Positions 8,193 through 17,692 are shown, counted from the first letter of the stretch. The stretch: 64,000 nucleotides of DNA from Virgibacillus sp. SK37 (GCF_000725285.1 NZ_CP007161.1:2332213-2396212), one strand, 5' to 3'. The notes: a model not told the origin generated them from the sequence alone. Made by a program: numbers and translations.

Positions 8193-9947
8193 TTAATTAG
8201 TCGCCGACATGATTTCTTCCCGATCCTGATATTGGATCTCGTATATTCGCTGATATGTTCCTTTATTATTCACAAGCGTTTCATGAGTCCCTCGTTCGAC
8301 TATTTCGCCATCTTCTAAGACTATTATTTCATCCGCGTGCTTTAATGAGGAAATACGGTGAGCGATTATGAATGAGGTTCGTTCTTTCATCACCTCTTTT
8401 AATGCCTGCTGTATTTTGAATTCTGTTTCCATGTCTACTGCTGAAGTCGCATCATCTAAGATGAGTATACTTGGATTAATACAAATCGCCCTCGCAATAG
8501 CAATTCGCTGTTTTTGCCCCCCGGATAATCCCATTCCTCTTTCTCCTAACAAGGTGTCATATCCCTCTGGCATTTCCATAATAAATTCATGTGCTTGAGC
8601 ACGCTTTGCAGCATCAATAATTTGACTCTCCGAAATACCTGGAGTTCCGTATGCTATATTCTCTCGGATAGTAGTAGAAAATAGAAATGGTTCTTGTAAT
8701 ACAAATCCGATTGCCTTGCGTAATGATTTTAATGTATAATCCGCAACAGGCTTACCATCAACAAGAACTTCACCTTTTTCAGGCTCATAAAATCTAGTGA
8801 TCAACTGTGTTATACTCGTTTTACCTGCACCAGTTGCTCCAATTAAACCAATAACTTTCCCAGGAGGCGCATCAAATGAGATATTTTTTAATGCCGTATC
8901 ATCGTTTTCCACATATGTTAAAGATACGTTATTAAATGTCACATGCCCGGTAATCGAAGTATCGATAGCATCTTCTTTCTCTACAATATCTTCCTTTGCT
9001 TCCAATATCTCAAGCAACCTTTCTCCAGAAGCTTTCGCTTGCGAGAATTGGTTAATCACAAAACCCAGATTCATTAAGGGACCGAGAATATACCAGACTA
9101 AACTAAAAAAGGCTACCAATTCCCCTAAAGCAAGATCTCCAGTAATTACAAGGTACCCTCCAAATGCTAACAGAGCAACTGCACAAATATCTCCAATTAG
9201 TTCCATTAACGGAAAGTACTTTGCCCAAATTTTAGCAGTATCCAAATAGTTCTTCCTGTAATTATCATTGTTTGTTGAAAAACGATCTATCTCAAAACTT
9301 TCTCTTGACAAAGACTTTACTGTATTCATGCCACTGATATTTTCTTGTACTCGAGTATTAAGCCTTCCAAATGACTTCCTTATTTTTCGAAAAGCAGGAT
9401 GTACTCGCTTATCAAAGCGGAAAACAACGATCGTTAAGAACGGCATAGCAGCCATCGTCACTAGGGCCAGTGGTATGGAATAATAAAACATAACACTAAG
9501 ACTGAAAAGAATAAGTAACGTGATACGAATTAATTCTGAAAACCCCATGGACAGAAAAAAACGAAACCCATCTACGTCCGCGGTCAGCCTTGACATAAGG
9601 TCTCCTGTTTTTGCATTATCGTAATATTTAAAAGATAAAACTTGCAACTTTTCATAAAGCCTATTCCTAAGTTTATAAACAGATATAATTCCGAATAAAT
9701 CGCCAAGATATTGATGAAAGTATGTAGCGACCCCTTTTACGGCCATAAGGATAATAAATAAACCAGCTATAATAGGAATTAATTCATATTGGTCTTTTAA
9801 CACTACATTATCAATCGTTTGCTGCAATATAATTGGGTATACTACAGTAATCGAAGTAACCAGTATTAAAAAAATTAGTGACGTTAAAAAGTACTTCTTA
9901 AAAGGCCAATAAAAATTGTTTAAGTTTTTTAAAAGTATCCAAATCAG
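8193..9947 (-). CDS. ABC exporter half-transporter, degenerate-site subunit (YknU-like), unusual start codon
   Basis: Partner of the downstream exporter gene. Walker A is GATGAGKT, signature LSGGQKQR, Walker B ILILDDATSAVD with aspartate in place of the catalytic glutamate. The nearest conventional in-frame start is TTG 9827, which would delete transmembrane helix 1. Coding potential continues upstream through a basic patch (NNFYWPFKKYF) and a hydrophobic helix (TSLIFLILVTSITVVYP). A strong AAAGGAGGA lies at 9953-9961. The first sensible codons after it are CTG (9945-9947) and ATT (9942-9944); no ATG, GTG or TTG exists there. The CTG start gives 584 residues, normal for the family. Start choice is inference. 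Confidence 0.8.
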   Translation of the reverse strand: MIWILLKNLNNFYWPFKKYFLTSLIFLILVTSITVVYPIILQQTIDNVVLKDQYELIPIIAGLFIILMAVKGVATYFHQYLGDLFGIISVYKLRNRLYEKLQVLSFKYYDNAKTGDLMSRLTADVDGFRFFLSMGFSELIRITLLILFSLSVMFYYSIPLALVTMAAMPFLTIVVFRFDKRVHPAFRKIRKSFGRLNTRVQENISGMNTVKSLSRESFEIDRFSTNNDNYRKNYLDTAKIWAKYFPLMELIGDICAVALLAFGGYLVITGDLALGELVAFFSLVWYILGPLMNLGFVINQFSQAKASGERLLEILEAKEDIVEKEDAIDTSITGHVTFNNVSLTYVENDDTALKNISFDAPPGKVIGLIGATGAGKTSITQLITRFYEPEKGEVLVDGKPVADYTLKSLRKAIGFVLQEPFLFSTTIRENIAYGTPGISESQIIDAAKRAQAHEFIMEMPEGYDTLLGERGMGLSGGQKQRIAIARAICINPSILILDDATSAVDMETEFKIQQALKEVMKERTSFIIAHRISSLKHADEIIVLEDGEIVERGTHETLVNNKGTYQRIYEIQYQDREEIMSATN

Positions 9948-10059
9948 TTTATTCCTCCTTTGCGAATGTTTCCATAATAACTAATATAACGGTTTCCGAA
10001 ATAAATTTCCACTGTTTTTATTTAATTTTTTAAATTTTTTTATTTCTATTTAAGGAATA

Positions 10060-10093
10060 AAAAAACCTTTGCCTGCATAGGCAAAGGTTTTTT
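10060..10093. terminator. Terminator of ykuV
   Basis: A 14-bp stem (10061-10074 with 10079-10092) with a 4-nt loop and flanking A and T runs lies just beyond the ykuV stop on the minus strand. Confidence 0.85.
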
Positions 10094-10102
10094 CTCGAAA
10101 AT

Positions 10103-10549
10103 TTATTTAATCCCTAACACACGGTTAACTCTTTTTCGGAGCATTTTCATACCACCGCCGCCAGCCTGGAAGTGTCTAAGCTTTCCTTCTTCATCAAAAA
10201 CATAATATGCAGGTACATATTGATTTTCGAATGCATCTGTAAGCTTGTGTTGGTTATCCACAAAGATTGGCTGGGTTATATCATGTTCTTTTGCTACTGC
10301 CTTAACGTCATCCAAATCTAAATCTTTTTCGGAGCGTGGCATGTGGACAGCAATCACATTTAACTTATCTTTATATTCATCACGGAATTCATTCACATTT
10401 GGCATTGCCTCTTTACACAAACCACAGCTCACTGACCAAAAGTGGATAAGTGTTGGTTTGTTGCCGATTAACTCATTTTTTTTAATCGGATTACTATTAA
10501 ACCATTCCGTTGCGCCTTCTAATTCGGGCATTTGATCTCTTAACTTCAT
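10103..10549 (-). CDS. ykuV: Thiol-disulfide oxidoreductase YkuV
   Basis: Cytoplasmic thioredoxin-fold protein of 148 residues. The active site is WSVSCGLCKEAMPN near residues 36-49, a CGLC redox pair, and the cis-proline region is YVPAYYV near 115. No signal peptide is seen. In Bacillus, YkuV is a thioredoxin-like reductant next to the peroxiredoxin YkuU. The same pairing here suggests a joint role in peroxide or disulfide stress. ATG 10549 has AGGAGG upstream. Confidence 0.9.
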   Translation of the reverse strand: MKLRDQMPELEGATEWFNSNPIKKNELIGNKPTLIHFWSVSCGLCKEAMPNVNEFRDEYKDKLNVIAVHMPRSEKDLDLDDVKAVAKEHDITQPIFVDNQHKLTDAFENQYVPAYYVFDEEGKLRHFQAGGGGMKMLRKRVNRVLGIK

Positions 10550-10576
10550 TTAAAAACCTCCTGCTGATCAGAGTAA

Positions 10577-10644
10577 AAGAAGCTGGTTGAGATAAAGAGA
10601 GTTTCTTTCATTTGTAAGAAATCTTCTTCCCAAACCAGCTCCTT
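10577..10644 (-). terminator. Large hairpin after ykuU
   Basis: AGCTGGTT (10581-10588) pairs with AACCAGCT (10633-10640) around a long, partly paired loop. On the minus strand TTCTTTT follows. It probably ends the ykuU transcript before ykuV. Confidence 0.55.
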
Positions 10645-10691
10645 TATCATTTAAAATTTATATGCTTTAACATATAAAGTGTTACATAAAC

Positions 10692-11234
10692 TTAAAGTGT
10701 TTCTTGACCAGGCTTCCAGTTTGCAGGGCAAAGTCCACCTGTTTGAAGTGCTTGAAGCACACGTAATGTTTCATCCACATCACGACCAATATTGTTATGG
10801 AATACAGTTTGATATTGAAGTTCTCCTTCAGGGTTAATGATGAATAGGCCACGAAGTGCAACCCCTTCATCTTCAATAAGAACGCCATAGTCCTGAGAAA
10901 CTGCATGGTTTGTGTCAGCAGCTAATGGATATTGAAGCTCACCTAATCCGTTCTCATCACGGGAAGTGTTAATCCATGCTTTGTGTGTATGAATTGTATC
11001 AGTGGAAACACCGATTACTTCAGCATCCAAATCTTCAAATTCATCGTATCTATCAGACATTGCAGTAATTTCTGTTGGACATACGAAAGTGAAATCCATT
11101 GGATAGAAGAATAGAACAGTCCACTTATCGTTTTTCATATTTTCCTCTAAACTAACTTTACCAAATTCCTTGTTAGGCATAACTGCATCCATTTCAAAAC
11201 GTGGTGCTTGTTTTCCTACCATTCTTTCTGCCAT
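10692..11234 (-). CDS. ykuU: Two-cysteine peroxiredoxin YkuU
   Basis: AhpC/Prx1-type peroxiredoxin that reduces peroxides with thiol electrons. The peroxidatic cysteine is in FTFVCPTE (near residue 50) and the resolving cysteine in GLCPANW near residue 170. It has 180 residues, as in B. subtilis YkuU. An in-frame ATG at 11249 overlaps the GGAGGG, so ATG 11234 (spacing 7) is the start. YkuV next door is a plausible reductant. A PerR-like box may lie in the leader (11253-11267). Confidence 0.92.
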   Translation of the reverse strand: MAERMVGKQAPRFEMDAVMPNKEFGKVSLEENMKNDKWTVLFFYPMDFTFVCPTEITAMSDRYDEFEDLDAEVIGVSTDTIHTHKAWINTSRDENGLGELQYPLAADTNHAVSQDYGVLIEDEGVALRGLFIINPEGELQYQTVFHNNIGRDVDETLRVLQALQTGGLCPANWKPGQETL

Positions 11235-11252
11235 GAAAAATCCCTCCATTAA

Positions 11253-11267
11253 TAATAACTATTATCA
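11253..11267. promoter_or_regulatory. Possible PerR/Fur-type box upstream of ykuU
   Basis: TAATAACTATTATCA matches the 7-1-7 PerR consensus TTATAATNATTATAA at 11 of 14 positions (read on the minus strand) and lies just upstream of the ykuU ribosome binding site. AT-rich leaders give chance matches, so this is tentative. Confidence 0.3.
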
Positions 11268-11484
11268 AGTGTTAATTATAAGTAATCTTCTTTATAAGTT
11301 CAACTAATAGGCTTCATAATCTGACAAAGTCATACATTTGTCACAACACATAGCCAATCAAGCCTTCATTATTCTCAATTACATCTAACCATTTGTTGTT
11401 CCAATCTAGAATAAACTACTTTGCATAAGATCATAATAGTTTGCTCATATGTGGTTAATCAATCAGGTATTTATCCTAGAATGA

Positions 11485-11517
11485 AAGAAAGGCTTTCCTC
11501 TAAGAAAGAAAGCCTTC
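11485..11517 (-). terminator. Terminator of ykuS
   Basis: A 9-bp stem (AAGGCTTTC 11489-11497 with GAAAGCCTT 11508-11516), followed by TTCTTTC on the minus strand directly after the ykuS stop. Confidence 0.65.
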
Positions 11518-11522
11518 TCCTT

Positions 11523-11765
11523 TTACTGAAGCTTGTCATTTACCATTTGTGTTATCGCATCAGCCGTGTGTCCCTGTGCGTTAATAACTGAACCTGCTAT
11601 ACTGGTAGTTGACATGCCCATCACGTCTTTATCTTGACCGGAAATCACACAACAATCACAATATGCTGCATCATCACTATTTCTTAGCGTAATAACTTCA
11701 TGTCCCATTTCCATCAACGCTTCTTTAACATCCGTTAATGTTTCTTCTACACCTATACGTGCCAT
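11523..11765 (-). CDS. ykuS: UPF0180 family protein YkuS
   Basis: Small soluble protein of 80 residues from the UPF0180/YkuS family; function unknown. The start MARIGVEETL, the YCDCCVISGQD segment with three clustered cysteines and the glycine-containing C-terminus fit the family. ATG 11765 has AGGAGGAG upstream. It sits between ykuU and ykuR as in Bacillus. Confidence 0.85.
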   Translation of the reverse strand: MARIGVEETLTDVKEALMEMGHEVITLRNSDDAAYCDCCVISGQDKDVMGMSTTSIAGSVINAQGHTADAITQMVNDKLQ

Positions 11766-11831
11766 TCAATCTCCTCCTATATATGAATATTCATATATAG
11801 TTTCTTCATTAATCATAAAGATATTCAGTGA

Positions 11832-12953
11832 CTACAAAGAGAGAGATTGAATCATGGCACTTACAGACTTTACGCCTACTTCTATTGCTCTTTCATCTGG
11901 ATTAAGCTTAGCATGATGTAACCCATAAGAGGAATCTACGCCAAGCCAAAACATAAATCCAGGAATTTCTTTTAACATATAGCCAAAATCCTCGCCAGTC
12001 ATTGCTGCATTTGCCTCTTTATAATGAATACCTGATGCTTCCATGGTTTTGTTAAAGATATCTACGTATTTCTTCTGATTGAAAACTTGATAATAGTTAG
12101 AGCCATAATCAATTTCAATAGTACAATCAGAGCTTACTTCAAAACCTTTAGCCATATTTTCAATTCTATCCTTAACAATTTGAATTGTTTCTGGATTCAG
12201 TGTCCGAATGGTACCTTCCAGCCTAGCTGTTTCAGCAATGGCGTTCTGCACAAAACCACTTTCCATTTTTCCAATGGTTACAACAGCACTTTCCAATGGA
12301 TTAATTGCTCTGGAAACTATCTGTTGTAATTGCACGACAAAATTGCTTGCAGCGACAGTCATATCATTTGTTAAATGAGGATAGGCGGCATGACCACCCT
12401 TCCCTTTAAAATCAATAAATAATTCACTCGTATTAGCAAATAGCAAACCTTGTTTACTGGATACCGTGCCGACTGGCAGTTCTGGAGCTATATGTAACGC
12501 AAAAATTACATCCGGCTTCCATTTTAGAAATTCATTGGAATTCATCATCGGTAACGCTCCACCAGGTCCTTCCTCAGCTGGTTGAAAAATAAACAACATG
12601 TCATCTTTTATCGGTTGATCTATAATAGTTTGCAATGCTCCCAAAGCAATAGTCATATGAAAATCATGTCCACATGCATGCATCTTACCATCGTGTGTAG
12701 AGCTAAATGTAAAGTCTGTTTTCTCCGTAATTGGCAAACCGTCTATATCACATCGGAAGCCAATCATTTTATCAGGTGAGAAACCATTTACTTTTACTAG
12801 AATACCTGTTTTCCATCTTTTAACTGTTACATTTTCTGTGGCCATTGCGTCTATTTTATCTAATAAATATCTTTGAGTTTTATTTTCCTGAAACCCTAAT
12901 TCTGGAATCTGATGAAGGTCTCTTCTTATTTTTTGCAGTTCGGAAAGTTTCAT
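11832..12953 (-). CDS. ykuR: N-acetyldiaminopimelate deacetylase
   Basis: M20-family metallohydrolase of 373 residues that removes acetate from N-acetyl-L,L-diaminopimelate, the last step of the acetylase branch towards lysine and cell wall peptide. Visible metal/catalytic motifs are ACGHDFHM (near 93-100), PAEEGPGGA (near 125-133) and the C-terminal GEDFGYM (near 310). It starts 14 bases after dapH, and the two form an operon. The aminotransferase of the branch, PatA, lies 8 kb away (21171-22334). ATG 12953 has a weak AAGTAGG site. Confidence 0.93.
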   Translation of the reverse strand: MKLSELQKIRRDLHQIPELGFQENKTQRYLLDKIDAMATENVTVKRWKTGILVKVNGFSPDKMIGFRCDIDGLPITEKTDFTFSSTHDGKMHACGHDFHMTIALGALQTIIDQPIKDDMLFIFQPAEEGPGGALPMMNSNEFLKWKPDVIFALHIAPELPVGTVSSKQGLLFANTSELFIDFKGKGGHAAYPHLTNDMTVAASNFVVQLQQIVSRAINPLESAVVTIGKMESGFVQNAIAETARLEGTIRTLNPETIQIVKDRIENMAKGFEVSSDCTIEIDYGSNYYQVFNQKKYVDIFNKTMEASGIHYKEANAAMTGEDFGYMLKEIPGFMFWLGVDSSYGLHHAKLNPDERAIEVGVKSVSAMIQSLSL

Positions 12954-12966
12954 GTTTATAGCCTAC

Positions 12967-13686
12967 TTAATCATCCAGTTTACGAAGTTCTTGTTTAATT
13001 TCTGTTTTTGTTTTTGTATTTTCATCTATCTCTTTTAACACTTTTGCTGGTGTTCCTGCAACCAAAGTGTTTGGTGCAACATCTTTTGTAACAATAGCTC
13101 CTGCAGCTACAATTGCTCCTTTTCCGATTGTAACCCCTTCAAGTACTACTACATTTGCTCCAATAACTACATCATCTTCAATAACTACAGGCTTGGCAGA
13201 TGGTGGTTCAATAACTCCTGCCAAAACCGTGCCAGCTCCTATATGGCAGTTCTTTCCAACAGTAGCTCGTCCGCCTAAAACAGCATTCATATCGATCATT
13301 GTGCCTTCACCAATAACTGAACCGATATTAATCATGGCCCCCATCATAATAACACAGCCATCTCCGATCTCGACCTGGTCACGGATAACAGCGCCTGGTT
13401 CAATACGGGCATTAATTCCTTTTAGATCAAGCAATGGAATAGCAGAGTTTCTTCGGTCATTTTCTACCACATAATCACTAATACTATCTTTATTTTCATC
13501 AAGGATTGTAGATATTTCTTTCCACTCACCAAATAACACACCACTTTTACTCTCCACAAAGGCTTGAACGTTTTGACCAAAGTCTATGGCGCCAACGTTT
13601 TCTCCCTTTATATGTACCTTTACCGGCGTGCTTTTTTTACTATTAGAAATAAAGCTGATAATTTCATTTGCATCCATCATATTCAA
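12967..13686 (-). CDS. dapH: Tetrahydrodipicolinate N-acetyltransferase
   Basis: Acetylates tetrahydrodipicolinate with acetyl-CoA, the first step of the acetylase branch of diaminopimelate synthesis. It has 239 residues with an N-terminal alpha/beta domain and a left-handed beta-helix of hexapeptide repeats (about 90-205) rich in V/I-G-x-G turns. The start is TTG 13686, with AGGAGG eight bases upstream. The ATG codons that follow are too far from that site. Co-transcribed with ykuR. Confidence 0.93.
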   Translation of the reverse strand: MNMMDANEIISFISNSKKSTPVKVHIKGENVGAIDFGQNVQAFVESKSGVLFGEWKEISTILDENKDSISDYVVENDRRNSAIPLLDLKGINARIEPGAVIRDQVEIGDGCVIMMGAMINIGSVIGEGTMIDMNAVLGGRATVGKNCHIGAGTVLAGVIEPPSAKPVVIEDDVVIGANVVVLEGVTIGKGAIVAAGAIVTKDVAPNTLVAGTPAKVLKEIDENTKTKTEIKQELRKLDD

Positions 13687-13784
13687 GATTGTTTCCTCCT
13701 CGTATTTTAATATGTACTACTTTAGCAAACTAAAAGTAGAGTCGCAATTATTAACCAATCATTGTATTAAATATTAAATTGATA

Positions 13785-13814
13785 GAAATCCTTGCAAGTT
13801 AAAGCAAGGATTTC
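13785..13814 (-). terminator. Hairpin after darB
   Basis: An 11-bp perfect stem (13785-13795 with 13804-13814) lies ten bases past the darB stop. The T-run on the minus strand is poor (TATCAATTT). Confidence 0.5.
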
Positions 13815-13823
13815 AAAATTTAC

Positions 13824-14273
13824 TTATTCAAATTTAGAAGTATATATATTTTTCTTTACCTGTTTTAGTATTGCTCTTCGAGTAAGAATACCATCAAAAT
13901 ACCCTTCCTTATCTGCGACACAGACAAAAGGATGATTAATGACAGCATTTAATCCTTCCATCAACGTCGCTTCCTTTGTTAAACAGGGAATATCTTCATT
14001 CAATACTTCTTGTACTCGCATTGCAGATAACTTTTCGAATTCAAATCTTTCTAATCCTAAGATTTGATTTAAGATGATCGTTTTACCTATTGTACCTACT
14101 AATTTATAAGTGGAGTCCAACACGGGAACAGCCGAATATCCCGATTTAACTAAAACTAATAATGCATGTTCTAACGGATTATTTACTTGGACATGTGCAA
14201 CTTTTTCTGAAGAAATCATTAAATCTCCTACTAAAACTTCAGTTAATTGCATATTTCTTTGATCTTGTATCAT
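13824..14273 (-). CDS. darB: c-di-AMP receptor DarB (CBS-pair protein YkuL/CbpB)
   Basis: Two CBS domains (about 15-75 and 80-145) in 149 residues; no other domain. In B. subtilis the orthologue (147 aa) binds c-di-AMP and, when unbound, stimulates the (p)ppGpp synthetase Rel and pyruvate carboxylase. The motif EKVAHVQV..N.LEHALLVL closely fits that protein. The frame is open to 14345, but alignment with the known N-terminus favours ATG 14273. A TTG at 14279 is better spaced from AAAGGGG and is an alternative. Confidence 0.85.
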   Translation of the reverse strand: MIQDQRNMQLTEVLVGDLMISSEKVAHVQVNNPLEHALLVLVKSGYSAVPVLDSTYKLVGTIGKTIILNQILGLERFEFEKLSAMRVQEVLNEDIPCLTKEATLMEGLNAVINHPFVCVADKEGYFDGILTRRAILKQVKKNIYTSKFE

Positions 14274-14399
14274 ACTCAATTCAAACGCCCCTTTACACAC
14301 GTAATACCCATTTCGGTATATCCATTTTTTGTCTGTGTAACTCATTCTTAGTTTACCATAGAAGAGATAAAAGTTGAAAAATCACGAGGTGTGTTTTAA

Positions 14400-14421
14400 T
14401 ATATGTGCATATGACCATATA
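14400..14421. promoter_or_regulatory. Probable CzrA operator
   Basis: TATATGTGCAT|ATGACCATATA is an imperfect 11+11 palindrome with two mismatched pairs. It ends three bases before the ribosome binding site of czrA. Its position and shape fit operators of ArsR/SmtB repressors that control their own operon. Confidence 0.6.
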
Positions 14422-14437
14422 TTAAAGGAGTTAAATA

Positions 14438-14740
14438 ATGCCAATATACCATCCGCTTGAGGATCAATTAATTCATGAAGTTACACAGACATTTAAAGCA
14501 CTGTCTGATCCTACACGTATAAAAATACTGCATTTATTATTTTCGGGAGAACAGTCTGTTACGGAAATTGCCGACAAACTGCAAATGAACCAGTCAACCA
14601 TATCGCATCAATTAAAATATTTAAAACAGTTATCTCTTGTTAAACATCGACGATTAAAAACCAGATATTACTATTCACTAGACGATCATCATGTTATGAA
14701 TTTGGTAGAACAGGCAATTGAACACACTAAACATATATAA
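14438..14740 (+). CDS. czrA: Zinc/cobalt-sensing repressor CzrA
   Basis: ArsR/SmtB winged-helix repressor of 100 residues. The recognition helix is NQSTISHQLKYLK (residues 51-63). The alpha-5 metal site is complete: Asp83, His85, His96 and His99 reproduce the D-x-H ... H-x-x-H spacing of CzrA that senses Zn/Co. It precedes a cation diffusion facilitator by 17 bases, so metal binding should release the repressor and switch on efflux. ATG 14438 has AAAGGAG. Confidence 0.9.
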   Translation: MPIYHPLEDQLIHEVTQTFKALSDPTRIKILHLLFSGEQSVTEIADKLQMNQSTISHQLKYLKQLSLVKHRRLKTRYYYSLDDHHVMNLVEQAIEHTKHI

Positions 14741-14757
14741 ATCAGGAGGTTTTCAAA

Positions 14758-15660
14758 TTGGGACATAACCATAGTCATGATCATGGACATCACACAAATA
14801 ATAAAACTGCGCTTTTTTGGAGTTTTATTATTATTTTTGGGTTTATGGTTGTAGAAGTTATAGGTGGTTTCCTTACCAACAGTCTGGCACTGTTGTCAGA
14901 TGCGGGACATATGCTTAGTGACGCAGCAGCTTTGGGTTTTAGTCTTTTAGCGTTTAAAATCGGTGAAAAAACAGCATCTTACTCAAAAACGTATGGTTAT
15001 AAACGTTTTGAAATTATCGCTGCTTTTGTAAATGGTATTACACTTATAGCCATATCCTTGTATATATATTATGAAGCATATAACCGTTTTCTTGTACCGC
15101 CAAATGTCAGTGCAAGTATGATGGTTATTGCCATAATTGGCCTTATAGTAAATATCGTTGTAGCTTGGATTCTAATGCGCGGTGATTCTAAGGAAAATTT
15201 AAATATAAGAAGTGCCCTTTTACATGTATTTGGCGATTTGTTGGGGTCAATCGGGGCTATAATTGCAGGTATTCTCATATTAATATTTAACTGGAATATC
15301 GCAGACCCTATTGCTAGTGCAGTTGTTGCTACGCTTATAATTATTTCTGGTGTTAGAATAACTAAAGATGCCGCCCATGTGCTAATGGAAGGAAAACCTT
15401 CCAGTGTCGATATTGACAAGCTATATGAAAAATTAGAGGAATTTAGTGGCGTACAAGAAGTGCATGACCTTCACGTATGGTCTATAACTTCCGATTTCCC
15501 GGCTATGAGTTGCCACCTTGTTGTGAAAGAAACTGTAGATAGAGATAAATTATTGAAAGAAGCTACAGAGCTAATCACGGAGAATTTTGATATATCCCAT
15601 TGTACGATACAAATCGAAGGAGAAAATTTCAAGCATATGGAATGTGATAGCTGTTTTTAA
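14758..15660 (+). CDS. czcD: Cation diffusion facilitator CzcD
   Basis: Membrane antiporter of 300 residues exporting Zn, Co or Cd in exchange for protons or potassium. A His-rich N-terminus (GHNHSHDHGHH) precedes six predicted helices. The metal site residues occur as HMLSDA in helix 2 and HVFGDLLGS in helix 5. The cytoplasmic C-terminal domain contains HDLHVW. The start is TTG 14758 with CAGGAGG. Forms an operon with czrA. Confidence 0.93.
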   Translation: MGHNHSHDHGHHTNNKTALFWSFIIIFGFMVVEVIGGFLTNSLALLSDAGHMLSDAAALGFSLLAFKIGEKTASYSKTYGYKRFEIIAAFVNGITLIAISLYIYYEAYNRFLVPPNVSASMMVIAIIGLIVNIVVAWILMRGDSKENLNIRSALLHVFGDLLGSIGAIIAGILILIFNWNIADPIASAVVATLIIISGVRITKDAAHVLMEGKPSSVDIDKLYEKLEEFSGVQEVHDLHVWSITSDFPAMSCHLVVKETVDRDKLLKEATELITENFDISHCTIQIEGENFKHMECDSCF

Positions 15661-15792
15661 TTATTCTCCGTATGCAAATTGTGAAGCCTTTTATACTGTA
15701 GTTCACTGAAAGCCTCTATATTATATATATGTTCTATACGCGTATAAGATGCAAGAAAGGTAGAAGAGTTATACAGTTGCATTATTGTAAAA

Positions 15793-15826
15793 GTAAATCA
15801 TCCAAGTGACTGTTTGGATGATTTAC
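15793..15826. terminator. Bidirectional terminator between czcD and fadH
   Basis: A 13-bp perfect stem (15793-15805 with 15814-15826) with an 8-nt loop lies between convergent genes. The T-runs are weak on both sides. Confidence 0.6.
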
Positions 15827-15843
15827 CCTTATTTATAAATGAT

Positions 15844-16613
15844 TTAAAATGGAAATTTATTCAACCATTGACCGCCGTCCATTGTAATAACTTCTCCATT
15901 AATATAAGCTGCTTTTTCAGATAACAAAAACGCAGCCAGTTCTGCTATTTCCTCTGGAGTGCCAGTTCTTCCCATGGGTATAGACTGGAGTGTACGCTCC
16001 ATTGCTTTTTTCGATTCGAAGAGCTTTTCTGCTCCTCCAGTTCGCTCAATAGCTCCTGGTGCAATAGCATTTACTCTGATCCCGTACTTTGTTCCCCATT
16101 CTACTGCTAGAGTTCTGGTCATATTTAACACGCCTGCCTTAGCTGCTGATGAATGAATTACGCCCGCTCCTGCATTCCAGGCATATGTAGCTACCATGTT
16201 CAAAATGGAACCTTGCTTTTTTGATCAATCCAATACTTCCCTACTTCTTTACTGCAATAGAAAGTTCCATTTAAAACTATATCAATAACAGAATTCCACC
16301 CATTTATTGACAATTCTTCTGCGGGGCAGATAAAATTGCCAGCAGCATTATTTACCAAATGATCAATAGTACCAAAGTTATCAACAGTTGCTTCAACCAT
16401 TTTTTTAATATCTTCTGGTCTCCTAACATCTATTGGAATGTGTATAAAACTTCCTTTGGGTGCTTTTAACTCCAATTCTTTTTTTGTTGTGCTTAACTTT
16501 TCTTCGTTTCTCCCAGTTAAAACTACATTTGCTCCCTCAATCCCAAAACGTTCTGCCATTGCTTTACCCATACCACTAGAACTTCCAGTGATTACAACGG
16601 CTTTATTTTCCAT
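15844..16613 (-). pseudogene. fadH: 2,4-dienoyl-CoA reductase-like SDR (FadH), frameshifted
   Basis: Short-chain dehydrogenase of the YkuF/FadH family, expected to reduce 2,4-dienoyl-CoA with NADPH in unsaturated fatty acid breakdown. The first part (16613 down to about 16212) has TGSSSGMG for cofactor binding and NNAAGNF. The second part (from about 16210 to 15844) has the C-terminal GGQW....PF. The frames differ by one: one G is missing in AAGGTTCC near 16208-16212. Restoring it gives SKGSILNMVATYAW and a 256-residue protein of normal length. ATG 16613 has AGGGGG. It could be a true pseudogene or a sequencing error; the rest is undamaged. Confidence 0.85.
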
Positions 16614-16768
16614 AAGATCCCCCTTCTCTGCTATTATTAACAATAGTATAATTAATAAGCAGTAAAGTCAAAAAACAAACTGATAATTACGATAATTAAA
16701 CTTTATAATAATTGATAATACAAAATGATATACTAGATCCTTAGTATTTAGGAAAGGTTGGAAGTGGC

Positions 16769-17623
16769 ATGAATAGGCGTACTTTTTTAAAAAAAGCATT
16801 CGGGAGTATTATTACACTTCTAGGCCTAACAGGCGGCACTTACTATTACGCAAAAGAGTTAGAACCACAAACGTTAACAATTAGCGAACATGAAATCTAT
16901 TCCGACAAAATTACAGCCGCTTTTAATAAATTTAAAATCATCCAGTTTTCCGATACACATCTTGGTTTTCACTATACACTTAACCAATTGGAAGAATTAG
17001 TAAACAAAATAAACAACGAAAGTCCTGATCTAATTGTATTTACCGGTGACTTAATTGACGAACCAGATAAATATGTCCCTGACAGCCGGCTGATTAGCCT
17101 GTTACGTAGATTAGAGGCGAAATTTGGTAAGTATTGGGTGTATGGTAATCACGATCATGGTGGTTATGGTACGGACATGCTTAAGGAAATTATGAATCAA
17201 GCAGATTTCCAACTCTTAAAAAATAGTCATACGGTCGTAAAAAGTAACAAGGAAGAGATTATTCTTGCTGGTGTTGATGATGTAATGCTAGGAAAGCCTG
17301 ATTTAGATAAAACATTGGCCAATACAAATAATAGTTTATTCACAATACTGCTGTCTCACGAACCTGACTATGCAGACATTACGGCAAATCATCCTGTCGA
17401 TGTACAATTATCCGGTCACAGTCACGGAGGCCAAGTAAGATTACCGTTCATCGGTCATCTATATACACCTGCATATGCAGAAAAATATGTACAAGGTGAA
17501 TACAAAATTAATAATGGTAAACTCTTATTATATGTTAACAGAGGAATAGGTACTACACGTTTGCCATATCGTTTCTTATGCAGACCCGAAATTAACGTTT
17601 ACACGTTAAATAATGAAAGCTAA
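16769..17623 (+). CDS. ykuE: Tat-exported metallophosphoesterase YkuE
   Basis: Calcineurin-like phosphoesterase of 284 residues. The N-terminus MNRRTFLKKAFGS with a following hydrophobic stretch is a twin-arginine signal. In B. subtilis YkuE is a Tat substrate that binds the cell wall. Metal ligands are visible in SDTHLG, GDLID, GNHDHGG and SGHSHGG. It is divergent from fadH. ATG 16769 has GGAAAGG a little upstream. The physiological substrate is unknown. Confidence 0.92.
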   Translation: MNRRTFLKKAFGSIITLLGLTGGTYYYAKELEPQTLTISEHEIYSDKITAAFNKFKIIQFSDTHLGFHYTLNQLEELVNKINNESPDLIVFTGDLIDEPDKYVPDSRLISLLRRLEAKFGKYWVYGNHDHGGYGTDMLKEIMNQADFQLLKNSHTVVKSNKEEIILAGVDDVMLGKPDLDKTLANTNNSLFTILLSHEPDYADITANHPVDVQLSGHSHGGQVRLPFIGHLYTPAYAEKYVQGEYKINNGKLLLYVNRGIGTTRLPYRFLCRPEINVYTLNNES

Positions 17624-17692
17624 TTTAGGGCTTCATTTGTTTTATTCTCATTTGTCAGTTTAAATACAACTAAAAATAAGCTATTGATAGTG

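Noticed and set aside
16205-16225. Programmed frameshift in fadH at the A-run
   Set aside because: The run is not aligned with the reading frame as a classic slippery heptamer and homologues have no frameshift; a simple deletion is more likely.
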